Below, piece after piece: positions 1 to 14,500 of a stretch of DNA of 64,000 nucleotides. The stretch lies in the NCBI RefSeq assembly GCF_029962835.1, contig NC_080577.1, forward strand, positions 4,712,001-4,776,000. Reading direction: 5' to 3'. Numbering within the stretch: the first letter of the stretch is position 1; every line of letters starts with the position of its first letter. Source of the stretch: Magnolia sinica. Lineage: Eukaryota; Streptophyta; Magnoliopsida; Magnoliales; Magnoliaceae. The notes beneath the pieces are model-generated. The model searched no databases and was not told the DNA's origin. It saw only the letters and a list, made by a program, of their open reading frames with translations. The position numbers and the translations under genes were made by a program.

Positions 1-3000
1 GATCTAGTTTTTCCAGATCCAGATCCAGCGCCCCTCTGTTCCGATCTAGCTTTTCCCGGTCCCGGAGCCCCTGTTGCTATTCCGCCAGATCCCGAAACTG
101 CAATCCCTTGGGTATCTCCTGCTGTACGGTACATCTAAAACCTTCTTCTGTTGCAACTCTTTGTGTGCTTTACATTACTTCAAATCAATGAACAGGGACT
201 CATCACGTACAGAGGCCCCACGTTGTAGTTTTGATGGTACCAACTATTCTCTATGGGTCATCCATTTTCAGAACTTCCTTAAGGGTCATGGTTTGTGGAG
301 ACTAATTGATGGATCTGTTACTATCCCCACTTCCACAGATGCCGACAAATTAGCTGATTGGGAAATGAACAATGGACGGATTATTACCTGGATTCTCGAT
401 TCGGTCGATCGGTCCATTGCTGTTGGCCTCACACCTCATCGCACTACTAAGGCAATGTGGGAACATCTCCAGACAATTTATCAACAGAGTAATGTGGCCC
501 GGTTATACCGCCTGGAACAGGATTTCGTTAACCTTACTCAGGGTGACGATAGTATTCAATCATTTTACTCCAAAATTGTCACAATTTGGACAGAGATGGC
601 TATGATGGATCCAACATTTCCTCATGACTTTAAGATATTCCAAACTATGTGCGAGAGTGCGCAAGTTCGACAATTTCTTATGAAGCTGTGTCCGAAATTT
701 GAGCATTGTCGGGCTGCTCTCTTGAATCGTAGCCCTACTCCTTCATTGAATTCGGTTCTTAATGATTTATTGGCTGAGGAACAACGACTGAAAGTTCTCT
801 CTTCTTCCTCAACTCCGAGATCATCTGATATGGTGCTTGCCGTGTACACTACTACACCAACACGTGGTTCTACTCCTTTGACTTGTCGCGGCTGCAACAA
901 GGTGGGTCATGTTGTCGCTCAATGTAAAGAATAGTGCGCTTATTGTCGACAGACTGGTAACAGTATTCAAGACTGCCATATACGTGCCTATGCATCTTCT
1001 TTCGACCGTGGACGTGGTGGTCATGGTCTTTCTCTTTCTGCTACTGCTGCCACTATTTCTTCCGAGCCATCTGTTAGTGATTCTGCATCTACTGTTTCTA
1101 CTGAAGGTCTTTCATCACCTTTGACTCCTGCGATGCTCCAGCAAATCGTTCAGGCCCTTTCTACGGCCGGTATGTCAAGCATATCCCCATCTTCTACACG
1201 GTTCTTCGATTTAGGTGCTTCCAATCACATGACTGGTGCTGTATCTCATCTTCGTGACATTCGTCCCTACACCGAAAATCAGGCTATTTCTACTGCGGAT
1301 GGCACTAGACTACCTATTTAGTCCGTTGGATCATTGACTTTCTCTCATTCTGCTCATCGCCAGTTCACCCTTCATGATGTGTTTCATGTCCCTAACCTCT
1401 CCTCCAATTTAATTTCAGTTGGTCAACTCACATCCAACAACTGCTTCGTCATATTTCTTCCCAACTGTTGTTTTGTGCAGGATCTGGCAACGGGGAAGGT
1501 ACTTAGGATGGGTAGGCGGCATGGTCGTCTGTATGTGCTGGACTTTGATCCATATATCACTCCGGCTCGTTATTTCTTTTCTCCATCTTCATCAAATATT
1601 TGTTCGGCAAATAAGTTGTGGAAACTGTGGCACTTTCGCCTGGGTCATCCACATTCTGATCGGTTAATTCAGTTATTTTCTTTGGGCATGTTAGGAAACA
1701 TTTCTCTTAATAAAAAAGATTTGGATTATTCTTGTTCATCTTGTTATCTTTCAAAAAGTAAGTGTATTCCTTTTCCTCTAAGTACTACAAAATCATCTTC
1801 TATGTTTGAACTAGTGCATACAAATGTCTGGGATCCTTCACCAATTATGTCTCTCTCTAAGTTACGATATTATGTTATATTCATTGATGATTTTACACGT
1901 TACACCTGGATTTACTTTCTGCACTCGAAGTCACAGGTTTTTGAAAAATTCAAGATATTTCACTTTATGGTGGAGACTCAATTTTGGGTTCCAGTTCAAA
2001 CTCTCCGCTCTGACTCAGGGGGAATATCTCTCAACTGATTTTTGTACATTTCTTCAGGGTCATGGGATTATTCATCAGACCACCTGTTTTGATACTCCAC
2101 AATAGAATGGGGTGGCTGAACGAAAAAATCGTCATATTGTTAAAACTGCTAACACCCTTATGACAGCTATGAGTGTTCCTCGTTCTTTCTGAGCGGAAGC
2201 AATGTTACATTCAGTCTACTTGATTAACCGGATGTCAACCAATGTTCTGAACAGTAAATCTTCATACTTTGTTCTCAGCGACTTACCTCCTGCATATTCC
2301 ACATTTCGTGTTTTTGGTTGTCTGTTATGTTCACTTAGCTTCACGTAAGCGTAACAAACTATCTCCAAAATCGATCAAATGTATGTACTTGGGATTTGGA
2401 GAAACTCAGAAGGGTTTTCGATGTTATGATCCGGTTTCTCTTCGTGTTCGGGTTTTACGACATGTTGTTTTTCTTGAACATATTGCCTTTTATTCATCTC
2501 TTCCTCCTCCACACGCCCCAAAATCTCCTGGTCTAACCACCTTTCCTGATATTCCTTTTGCCTCGAGTACTCTCCCTCGTCCGTTGCAGGTTTACTCGCA
2601 TCGACCACGTACAGCTCCACCACATATTACTCAACCCGAACCTACTGTACCTGTTGCAGATCCTGAACCTACCTCGATACGTTGTTCCGATTGCGTACAT
2701 TGAGCGCTTGATCACTTGATATGCTCTATGTCTGCCATGAATGTTACTCTGGATACTGTTTCTATTCCTACTTCATACTCTCAGGCAGCCACTCATGATT
2801 GTTGGAAGAAGGCTATGGCAGAAGAACTTGTGGCATTGGATGATAATCATACGTGAGACATTGTCACTTGACCTGCTGACCAACAGCTAATTGGTAGCAA
2901 ATGGATTTATTCTGTCAAGCTCAAGTCTGATGGATCATTGGATTGATACAAGGCTCGACTTGTCGCTCAGGGATACAAACAGGAATACGGAATTGATTAT

Positions 3001-4476
3001 AATGAGACATTCGCTCCCGTGGCCAAGATGAAAACTGTTCGTACACTTCTGGCAATATCTTCCATTCGCTCTTGGCCACTTACTCAGATGGATCTGAAAA
3101 AATGCTTTTCTTCATGGAGACCTCTAAGAAACAATATATTTGAAACATCCTCCTAGCTCTTTAATCCCTGATAATAAGGTATGTTGCCTAAAGAAAGCCC
3201 TGTATGGCCTCAAACAGGCACCTCGGTCATGGTTCGAATGCTTTCACGATGTTGTTACAGGTGCTGGCTTTACTCGAAGTAGTCATGACCCATCCTTATT
3301 TTTGTGCACCACTGCTCACGGAATTGTCATTGTTCTCGTTTATGTTGATGATTTGCTTCTGACTGGTAGTGATGCTACTGGCATCTCGGCTTTAAAGGAA
3401 GTTCTACAATCCTCCTTTAAGATGAAAGACCTCGACCATGTCACATACTTTCTTGGGCTTGAAATTTTACGTTCTCAACTTGGGATCATGGTCAGCCAGC
3501 GTAAATATACCAAGGATCTTTTCGCCTTGACATCATTGACGGATCAGAAGACAGTTTAAACTCCCTTAGAACTGAACGTTCAATATGACCGTGACGATGG
3601 TGATTTACTTGCACAGCCTGACTTATACCACCGTTTGGTTAGGAGTCTGGTTTACTTAACTATGACTCGCCTTGATATTGCCTACGCTGTCCAAGTCGTC
3701 AGTCAGTTTGTTTCTGCTCCTCGGACTCTTCATATGACTGCGGTGTTGCGCATCCTACGGTACCTACATGGAACTCTAGATCGATCATTGTTCTTCTCCT
3801 CCACGACGACTCTGGACCTTCGTGCTTATTCGGATGTAGATTGGGCCGGTTGCGCTCTCACACAAAGATCTACCATTGGCTACTGTGTTTTTCTCAGCAC
3901 TTCTCTCATTTATTGGAAGTGTAAGAATCAGGCTACTGTTTCCAAATCAAGCACAGAAGCTGAGTATTGGGCGATGTCCGCTGCGTGTACTGAGTTTGTC
4001 TGGTTACATGGACTTCTTTCCGACTTGGGCATTCCTCTGCAGAATCCTGCTCCACTCCATGTTGATAATCTAAGTGTCATTCAGATTGCCTCTAACCCGG
4101 TTTTTCATGAACGGACAAAGCATATTGAAGTTGAATGTCACTTTATCCGCGAGAAATTTCAGTCTGGGCTCATTTCTCTTCCACATGTTGCATCCCATGA
4201 TCAGATTGCCGACATTCTCACCAAGTCCCTCACTTCTGCACATCACTCATTTCTAGTTGGCAAACTATTACTTGTCGATGACCAGCATTAGTTTGAGAGG
4301 GGATGTTAGACAGGCTCAGATACCTTGTATAGCTAGTATACCTTGTATAGTTCGTTTCCATAGGTAAAGGATTCTGATTTTATTATTTTCCCTGTATAGA
4401 TGACTATAATCTCTATATATTCAACCCCTTTGGGTTGTCTCAAATACAGAAAAGCTTTCAACTCCTCTCTGTTTAC
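1..4476 (+). mobile_element. Fossil Copia LTR retrotransposon, copy A (left end outside window)
   Basis: Ty1/Copia order is visible: gag (about 0.2-1.1 kb, with a CCHC knuckle), protease and GAG-pre-integrase (about 1.2-1.8 kb), integrase (1.8-2.3 kb), reverse transcriptase (2.8-3.5 kb, with VDDLLL) and RNase H (3.7-4.25 kb). A purine-rich tract precedes the 3' LTR at 4304 (TGTTAGACAG to TTTACA, about 173 bp). It is broken, with roughly ten or more disabling changes. It is the same family as the element at 11292-16326 and clearly older. It lies on the strand opposite to the GMI1-like gene and probably in its intron 6. Confidence 0.9.
4304..4476 (+). repeat. 3' LTR of Copia copy A
   Basis: Begins TGTTAGACAG right after a G-rich polypurine tract and aligns along its length with the two 170-bp LTRs of copy B, sharing CAACCCC.TTGGGTTGTCTC. 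The end is placed at TTTACA by that alignment. Confidence 0.75.
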
Positions 4477-5500
4477 AGCTACTTCCTACCTACACCAACC
4501 CAACAACATGCACCGGCTTACCAACTATGCCAAGGATATCCGATAAATATTTTGTCCACAGTGGTTAGGCCTTCGCCATCGATGAGAATGCCCTACACAT
4601 GTGATGATGGTGGTAAGGTTTCTATGAACATGCGTTGTATAAGAGTGGTGTGTAAATCCTAAAATCCCAATGTCTACATGCAACTGCAAACAAGTTGAGG
4701 AGAGGCATGTAGATTTCTAGTCTTGTGGCGAACCATTCCTCCCTTCGGTTGCTGTTCCTCCACTCTTCTCTTACTACTTCCAAGAAGATGACCCAAGCAA
4801 GATGTAATCCATTCAAATACAGTCTTTACAAATCACGACTGACCTAATACCGTGTGCAACCAATTGTTATATGATTGCCACCTACGTAATTGAAAGTCGT
4901 ACTTATGTAGCACACAACAAGATGCACTCCAGGTTGTTTCACCTAGTCATATGATTGCCACCCACGTAATTGAAAGTCGTACTTACGTGGCACACAACAA
5001 GATGTTTCCAACAAAATATCCAACAACCAACACTCTACTTACATATCAGTTTTACCTTACTGTCTACTTAAATTAGTCAATGCCAAAGTCATATATTGAA
5101 AGGAACTCATTTAAGGACAGAGACAGGAACTTCTGTAAGTATATATTCCTAACTACCAGATTTAGATATATCTCTCACAGTTAACATAGTAATCATTTTT
5201 AACAAATGAATTAGCTATTTTAAAGACTTTTGTAATTTATTATTTTTAATAAAGAATTGCTTTCAGACAATATATTTTAAATCACAAAAATAAATAAATA
5301 AATGGCTAATAACAATCATATGTGTTGCATTATAATATAAGAAAACAGCTAGGCTACAATCTTGTACTGCAGAACTAAAGCAACAGAAACTACACACAAG
5401 GGTTAGAGGGCGGCATGGTTCATTTCACAGAATAAGTAGAATTGCATTAAAAAAAGTATAAAATATAGATCACATATATCAGTATATAGTTTCGCCTTAC
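4477..5500. other. Gene-free stretch, probable intron 6 of the GMI1-like gene
   Basis: No exon was recognised. It contains an 81-bp spaced duplication (4868-5005) and AT-rich DNA around 5200-5330. Confidence 0.5.
4868..5005. repeat. Two tandem copies of an ~80-bp unit with internal palindrome
   Basis: ATATGATTGCCACC.ACGTAA through GCACACAACAAGATG occurs twice, 81 bp apart. Each unit contains opposed CACGTAA and TTACGTG arms around AATTGAAAGTCGTAC. Confidence 0.8.
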
Positions 5501-5573
5501 CATTAAATATGGCAGTTTTCCACCTATAGCTAATCCTTTAGAAGACCTATGATTTGAGGAACCCATCTTTCCC
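5501..5573 (-). CDS. GMI1-like exon 6 (GHKL G2-side motif), last exon visible
   Basis: Seventy-three nt complete the tryptophan, then encode GKMGSSNHRSSKGLAIGGK and LPYLM up to a GTAAGG donor. The acceptor is TTTTTCTAG. The family continues with an FGMFGYGGP block; I could not find it between 4477 and 5500. The following exon is therefore probably beyond the Copia element that occupies the left edge. Confidence 0.85.
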
Positions 5574-8500
5574 CTAGAAAAAGATGAAGACGTCAAAATA
5601 AACACTAGCATGAATCCAGTTTCAACCATATCTCAAAGGAAGGAAAAATATTCAGCATAAAAAACATGACATTCTCCTATTTTCCGTAAGCCCCACAACA
5701 TCCACAAGGGGTCCTTTGGAACCCCTGAATTGGTGTGAATTGGAATCCAAATCAGAATTACCATGGAATCCATATCATTTGGAATCCTCTGTTATGTTTC
5801 GCAGCCTGTAATTGGAACCCACCGGAATCCAAACTTTGTGTTTGGCAGCACGTGATTTGAAGAATGCATAGGAATTTTGTAGTATATTTAATGCGTCCCA
5901 AATTAGTGTACATACGTGAAATTTGACAAAAGATTGTAATATGCCCATTGAAATATATACTTTGTGGCCAAAATGAAGAAACTCCAAGCTTCAGGTGGGT
6001 CACAAATGAAAGGATCTTAGATAACGTGACTCGCCAATCTTTTTTAACCATCCATTACATTGCCAACGTTCGGACGTTTTGGATCATTTTATTAGTTTGA
6101 TTTTCGTGATGCAGCCGATAATTGGATTATTTGAGGTGTCATCTATGTGCCACGTGAATGGCGGATTAGTAGCCTAGCGATGCCCTTGTTACTCCATTTA
6201 CCAGTTGATTCACACCAATTCACAACAAAACAGAGTGATTTCCAAACACAACAAAAAGCACCTTTCCATTTACCACAGATTCACACCAAACAAACAATCT
6301 CACTTTTTCCAATGCACACTAATTCACTCCTGCCAAACAATCCCAAATTGGAGAAGGATACAGAAAACTGTCATTTGGAAGAAGAAATCAAATGTCTGAA
6401 AACAATTTCTTTTAGAAATCAATACATATAAGTTACTAAAGATCAATCTAACTGAGAAACAACACTCCCATCAAATACAATTGCAATAATTGGGCGCATA
6501 ACGACCGTATCGGGGGAGGTAGGCATAACGGTCACAATTTTTTCCACAAAAAAATTTCGAAACAATATAGGAAAAATCGTAAAGGGAATATAGAATAATG
6601 GTTTGGTCATATGCAATGAAGACTAAGATTGGCATCAGTTAGGAGTTAGTACAAGTTGAAGGCTCCAAAAGTGCAAAGGGAAGACCCAAAAGGATGTGTA
6701 TGGAGGTAATGAGAAAAGACTTGATGACCTGTGGTCTAACTGAAGGTCTGGCACTTGATAGAGTGGAACGATGGAACAAGATTCATGGAACTGACAACAA
6801 TTAATTGCGATAAGCCTTCAATGATGGTGATTGTAATTCCTTGGAAAAGTATACTCCAAATATTGTTTATTTTCTTTTCTAACCCTCTCAAGTGTAGCCT
6901 CCCATCACCAAATTATCTCGCAAGGTTCCCCCCTCTAGGTTACCATCATTTTCTTCCTCGAGGCTTCTTGTACAAGGAATCAAAGGCATCCATCTCGTTC
7001 GTCGACACAATGTCTAAAACCGGAACTTTCTACTACCATTTTATTGATAAATCCTTAATACATTTACATGTACAGATCTGCGATTAGACAAGTATCAAAA
7101 TTTTATTTTGATGATTAATTTTTGGGAAGCCGCATCAAACAAGAGCAAGTAAACAACAAGTTCATAACATGCATATCATGGAAACAAAAATTAGCCAGAT
7201 ATTGAATACATGAACATGCACTCATTCTATTCAAGTAAATGTATGGTGGAACTGGATAGTGTAATATATTTACAAATACCACTTGTTAGTGTCCTTAGTA
7301 CAAAAAGATCAATGGAAACTGCATTTGGCTGGGAAACATTGAGTTTGATGCACATCAGGAAAATTTATTGTTGTAAGTAACATACCACTTCACAATAGAC
7401 TTCTCATCACTCCCATCCATTCCTGGGCCAGAATCGAAAATCAAAATCCCTTGATCTGTTACTGCCACACTGTACAGATAACGAGTTGAAAAGAAAGGAT
7501 TAGGTTGAGTAATCTAAGAGACAAAAAAAGATGGATTTATCTACATCTAACCAGTGTAAATCAAATCCAGCAAACCAGGATTCCCCAAGAAAACGCAGAG
7601 TATCAACCAAAGAGAATTTAAAGTCTTCCCAGGAAACACTAACCCAATTATGAGTTTCCACAGGTTACACAAAAATCAAGGAATTCATTCCCTAGCAACC
7701 AAGCAGGCTGTAAGGAACCCACCAAAGCGATTAAGAGACATCGCCTAAACCAAATTCCAGAAGAATCACTCCTAATGCTAGAATCCAATCATAGGAAACT
7801 AAAGAGATCACATTGTTTAACAAGTCAAATAATCAATTATCCATTATTTCATATGAATGACCTCTTGCAAACTTTTTTTATTGGAGAGAACAGCCACTTC
7901 ATCTTGCAAATTTATAAATATAGACAAAAATGCTCTCCTAGGAACTGGTTCTCATGGTAACTTCATAAGAACTTTTGACACTTGATGTGGCACCAAATCC
8001 GGACAGTTCACTAGATGAGTTATCTCGTGAAACCCCTAGGGCTAACTTTTTGGCCTGATCCAAAAATCTAGTAGGCCATAGCAAGGTGAAAAACCCCAAG
8101 CCCTTGATTTGCCTCTCACTTTGCTATGGCCTACCAGATTTTTGGATCAGGCTAAAAAACTTAGCCCTGTGGGTTTCATAAGGTGACTCACTAGTGGACC
8201 ATCTTTGTGTGTGTGTGTGTGTAGAGACAGAGAAACACACACATGTTTGACCTTTTGCCTTTAAATATGCTACAAAACTCATCTAAGACTGAGTCTACAC
8301 TGCCATCATAACTTTCCATGGCTCCACACTTATTACTAATTTAGGTCAAACTTAACTAATAGCAAGTCGTAAATGGGAAAGAATATAAAGGGATCAACTA
8401 TTAAAGATTCCAAAACTTTTACTCAAATGCATATACACTCAACCATAAGTTTCTATAGGGTTGTACCATTAGTACAAAACACAAAAGCATGTATTACGAT

Positions 8501-11500
8501 TTTGTATAAACCCCAAAGGAACCACTCAGATGGCTGTGGGTCCCACAGTCCAATCATTTCCATTAAATGACCCAACAGATTGGACTTGTGGGACCCACAG
8601 TGCAAGTGGACCACTACAACATTACCGGATTGATATTGTCATATTGTGGAGTCCACAAATCAATCAGATGTTCAATTCTTCAATCGGAGTCTCAGACAGC
8701 TAGTGAGATCCATCTTGGACCTCCATTGGTATGATTCCTCGATGACTAGCTGGATGCATAAAGAGCCACAGCCTACACGTTGTGAATTATAACAACCACA
8801 ATATCCATTGATTCATCAAAGGCAAGAGAACTTTCAAAAAGATGTCAAGACAAACCTCATATTAACCAACAGGAGGTTTCCTATGCTCACGAATGTCAAA
8901 GGCACCCCCATCTGCACACCAGTACATGTGCCAATATGGCATATGAGAGCAAGATCCAAACCATCCATCAGGTGGTTCTGACTGTTTATTGACCTGGTCC
9001 AAAAATCAGGCTGTTTCAATGTTAGTGTAGGCCAAAGTTTAGAAACAGGGAGATGATCCAGCGGGAAAAAATTATATTAAGGTTTCAGCCATCCAATTGT
9101 TTCATAAACTCTGTCCAACATAACAAGTGTGCCAGGATATCATTTTTTTTGGCTAGTGCATCTTCAGTGGACCTACATGCTGCATGGACTGGACCTTGTA
9201 TCTCTGCGCCATCAACTTGGGCTGCCTTTTACACGCGTGTGGGCTTACAAAGCTCAACCAATGGTATAGAACAAGCAAACCAATGGGGTCCAAAAAGATA
9301 TTAACAAAGTATTGGTCTTACCTCACCAATCTCCTATCACCCAGAGTATTAGACCATACTGCCTGCAATGAATTATCCTGGTAAAACCCAATCAAATGGG
9401 GAAAACGTGTCAGATGGATCTTAAAGAATACAGTCTGAACCAGCAACCAAATGGACTCCTTAAACAGAGTTAAATACGTGCGACTTACTATTAAATCAGC
9501 AAGAGCTGTTTCAAATGTATATTCTGCAGGAAGCTCCGATAACAAATCGGTATCTGGTGTTAAATCCCACATGTTCTGGAAAGAAAAAATAAATAAATAA
9601 ACAAAAAGCAAAACAAAGTACGATGGCATTTATCCAGACGCTTTCGGAATTGCTTCTGGCAGTGGCAAAGTTGATTGCCAACAAACAACTCTCTGGAATT
9701 GTTTATTGACAATTCTTATGCAAACTTTGATTTACAGCAAGCATGATTGGTAAACATGCACAAGTAAAGAACAATTTCTTACAAAATGTTTAAGATCATT
9801 CAATGGAAGATATTTGAGAGGGATGGGTCATTAAGGGTTGGTCCCACACGAAGGACGTTACATATCATTGACCAGAACAGTAGTAACGGACTGAAATCCT
9901 CAGCACCAAGTCTAGTACAAGGTAAAACAAACTGAGCTCCATGGAGCCCACCGTGTTGTGTGTTCGCAATGGTAGGTCCCCCACAAAAAATAATGGACAA
10001 GCATACAGAAACATCCAAATTCATATGGTGGTCCATATGATGGTTGGATCGGCATATTTTTGGGGCATCCAACTTTCATGGTGTGCCTACCCGGATGGAC
10101 AGGTTGGATGTCATAAACACATCATGGTAGGCCCCACGTCCAAAGCTATTAGGCCCATATTCCTAAATAACTCCCCTATTTTGCAGCTGATCAAATCATT
10201 TAAGATTTCTTTCCCGATAACCGTACGACACATACATGCCAGAGATTGGTCATGCAAAACATGTCAGAGATGCGAACCATTCGACAGGCAGTGTACACCA
10301 TGATTATGCCATACATCCACTTATAAGGTTGGCAAAACTTGTATAAGAAAAAAATGGGCCAATAGAAAAGAGTTCAACAGTCCAGATTCAACATACAATT
10401 GCAGCTCATTTGATAAGTTTGATACCCTCAGTTTCTAAACATGGCATGCTTAAAGTTCAAGCTACCTGATGAACAGCGTGGATCTTTGACATGTGTGTTG
10501 CATGCATGTGAATCTCACCTGTGTTCCACCAACCTCAAATGCCATCCACCCACTAATGCAAAGCGTTATTGGAAACAATTCCAACCCATTTCCATATGTA
10601 GTGCCATTTCAATGCTTGATTTTTAATCACTGATTAATTACATATGCTGACCAAACATATTTGGCTCATAGAAAATCAATTATGAGAATCAGAAGCACCG
10701 AGAAATGCTTAAAATAGCAATGCCAAATAGGGCCTTAGCAATCTAACCTTTCAATGAAGCGCACAAAATCCGATAATAAAGTCAATATAACACCATACAA
10801 CAGAAAATGGCAAACAAAAGAACCGGACATGGGCAAAGAAAATTGATTGACAATTATAAAATGAGTTCTGCTCGAATGCATTCACAAGTATTATAATAAG
10901 ATACATCTAAACTCTAGCCGTTGAATTGGGCCGTTTTCAGTGACACTGACACATTCCGTTTACATGAGAGGGATCCCCTTGTATGGGAATTCTCGAAAAT
11001 AGATTGACAATTATAAAATGATAGTAGAGAATGATTTGATGATAATAATGTGAAGAAAAGAGGAGAATATTGAGAGAGAAGGAGGAGAGTTTGGGAGAGA
11101 TGTTGTGTTAAGCTTGCTTGCCCTAACACATAATATTTTATTATAATAAACCAAATAGTACACCGCAGGAGAAGAGGGAAGTGTGCACATGCATTTACAC
11201 TAAAAGGGACTAAAAAGGCCACTAACCACATACACAATACGCTAGCATTCTCTATACTCCAAAAGCTTAAGCTGTCAGAGTGTGGTGTATCTGTTAGACA
11301 GCTCACATACCTTGTATATCCATACCTTATATATCTTGTTTCTACAGATAGAGAATTCTGCGTTTATTCTTTCCTTGTATATATGATTGTAATATCTATA
11401 TATTCAACCCCATTGGGTTGTCTCAAATACACAGAAAAGCTTCTGCATCTCTTTTCTTTCATGGTATCAAAGCCTCCCTGATCCGAAACCGTCCCTGCGT

Positions 11501-14500
11501 CGTCCGGTCACCACCCCTGCTGCGTCTGGCAACTGCCCCTGCTCATCCGACCGCCCCTGCATCATTCGGCCGCCCCTGCTGCGTCGTCCAGCCATCCCTG
11601 TTGCGTCCAGTCACTGTCCCTGCGCATTCGACCGCCCTGCATCATCCCGCCGCCCCTACTGCATCATCCGGCCGCCCCTGCTGCGTCGTCCGGTCATCCT
11701 TGCTGCGTCCGGTCACTGTTCCTGCGCATCCGACCGCCCCTGCGTCATCCGGCTGCCCTTGCTGCGTCGTCCGGTGATTCCTCTGCTTCAGATCTGCTTG
11801 TCCTGTCCTAGATCTGCTCATCCGAACCCTGTTACTGTTCGAACCCGTTGCTGCTCTAGATCTACTATCCGAACACTGTTGCTGTTCGAACCTATTACTG
11901 CTGCTGGTCTGCTTGTCCAAATCCTATCTCTGTTCAAACCCGTTGCTGTTGCTGTGTTATTTTGCCAGATCCAGAAACTACAATTGCTTGGGTATCTCCT
12001 GCTGTACGGTACATCTTACACTTCTTCTGCTGCAACTTTTTGAGTACTTTAAATTACTTCAAAACAATGCACAAGAACTCATCACGTACAGAGGCCCCAC
12101 GTTGTAGTTTTGATGGTACCAACTATTCTCTATGGGCCATCCATTTTCAGAACTTCCTTAAGGGTTGTGGGACTCATTGATGGATCTATTTCTATCCCTA
12201 CTTCCACAGATGCCGAAAAATTAGCTGATTGGGACATGAACAATGGACGAATTATTTCCTAGATTCTCGATTCGGTCGATCGGTCCATTGCTATTGGCCT
12301 CACACCTCATCGCACTGCCAAGGCAATGTGGGAGCACCTCCAGACAATTTATCAACAGAGTAGTGCGGCCCGGTTATACCGCCTGGAACAGGATCTCATT
12401 AACCTTACTCAGGGTGATGACAGTATTCAATCATTCTGCTCCAAAATTGTCACTATTTGGACAGAGATGGCTATGATGGATCCAACATTTCCTCACGACT
12501 TTAAGATATTCCAATCTATGCGCGAGAGTGCGTAAGTACGACAATTTCTTATGAAGCTGCGTCCAAAATTTGAGTATTGTCGGGCTGATCTCTTGAACCG
12601 TAGCCCTTCTCCTTCATTGAATTCGGTTATTAATGATTTATTGGCTGAGGAACAATGACTGAAGGTTCTCTCTCTTCCTTCCTCAACCCCGGGGTTAGCT
12701 GATATGGTGCTTGCTGTCTACTACGACACCAACACATGGTTCCACTCATTTGACTTGTTACGGCTGCAACAAGGTGGGTCATGTTGTCGCTCAATGCAAA
12801 GAATGGTGCGCTTATTGTCGACGGACTAGTCATAGTATTCAGGACTGCCGTACATGTGCCATGCATCTTTTTTAGGCTGTGGCCGTGGTGGTCGTGGTCG
12901 TGGTCGTGCTCTTTCTGCTACTAGTACCACTATTTCTTCCGAGCCGTCTGTTAGTGGTTCTCCACCTACTGTTTCTACTAAAGGTATTTCATCTCCGTTG
13001 ACTCCTGCGATGCTCCAACAAATCGTTCAGGCCCTTTCTGCGGCCGGTATGTCAGGTATATCCTCATCTCCTACATGGTTCTTTGATTCGGGTACTTCAA
13101 ATCATATGACCGGTGCTGTATCCCATCTTCGTGACATTCGTCCCTACACCGGCAATTAGGCTATTTCTACTGCGGATGACACTAGACTACCTATTTAGTC
13201 CGTTGGTTCATTGACCTTCTCTCCTTCTGCTCATCGTCAATTCACTCTTCGTGATGCGTTTCATGTCCCTAACCTCTCCTCCAATTTAATTTCAGTTGGT
13301 CAACTCACATCCAATAACTGCTTAGTCATATTTCTTCCCAACTGTTGTTTTGTGCAGGATCTGGCAACGGGGAAGGTACTTGGGAAGGGTAGGCGGCATG
13401 GATGTTTGTGTGTACTGGACTTTCACCCATCCATTACTCCAGCTCGTTGTTTTTTCTCTCCTTCTTCCTCAAATATTTGTTCGGCAAATAAAATGTGGAA
13501 ATTGTGGCACTTTCGCCTGGGTCATCCTCATTCTGATCGGTTACTTCAGTTAATTTCATCTGGCATGTTAGGGAATATTTCTCTTAATAAAAATGATTTG
13601 GATTATTCTTGTTCTTCCTGTTGTCTATCAAAAAGCAAGTGTATTCCCTTTTCTTTAAGTATTACAAAATCATCTTCTATGTTTGAACTTGTGCATACGG
13701 ATGTCTGGGGTCCTTCACCAATTATGTCTCTCTCTGGATTACGATGCTATGTTATATTCATTGATGATTTCACACGATACACTTGGATTTACTTTCTTCA
13801 ATCAAAGTCACAGGTTTTTGAAAAATTCAAGTTATTTCACTCTATGGTGAAGACTCAGTTTCAGGCTGCAGTTCAAACTCTCCACTCTGACTCAGGGGGG
13901 AAATATCTCTCGACCGAATTTCATACATTTCTTCAAAGTCATGGGATTATTTATCAGACCACCTATTCTGATACTCCACAACAGAACGGGGTGGCTGAAT
14001 GGAAAAATCGTTATATTGTTGAAACTGCCAACACCCTGATGACAGCTATGGGTGTTCCTCGTTCCTTCTGGGCGGAAGCCATGTTACATTCAGTCTACTT
14101 GATTAACCGGATGCCAACCAAAGTTCTGCACAGTAAATCTCCCAACTTTGTTCTCACCAGCTTACCTCCTGCATATTCCACATTCCGTGTTTTTGGTTGT
14201 ATCTGTTATGTTTACCTGGCTTCACGTGAACGTAATAAACTATCTCCAAAATCAGTCAAATGTATGCACTTGGAATTTGGGGAAACTCAAAAGGGTTTTC
14301 GATGCTATGATCCTGTTTCTCGTCGTGTTCGGGTTTCACAACATGTTGTTTTTTTTGAACATATTGCATTTCATTCCTCTCCTCCTTCTCTGCACACTCC
14401 AAACTCTTCTGGTCTAACCACCTTTCCTAAAATTCCGTTTGCCTCGAGTACTCTCCCTCGTCCGTTGCAGGTTTACTCACGTCGACCACGTATAGATCCA

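Noticed and set aside
9318-9629. A separate small gene of about 103 aa
   Set aside because: The ORF fuses two exons through the unspliced 111-bp intron. Only the exon parts match GHKL proteins, so it belongs to the GMI1-like gene.
10914-11306. 130-aa minus-strand ORF, with a near copy at 16462-16854
   Set aside because: Both lie in repeat X. The duplicate exists because the DNA repeat is duplicated, and the peptide resembles no family I know.
11418-12107. Pro/Ala-rich ORFs before gag in Copia B
   Set aside because: They come from the GC-rich tandem repeats of the element's leader, not from a separate gene.
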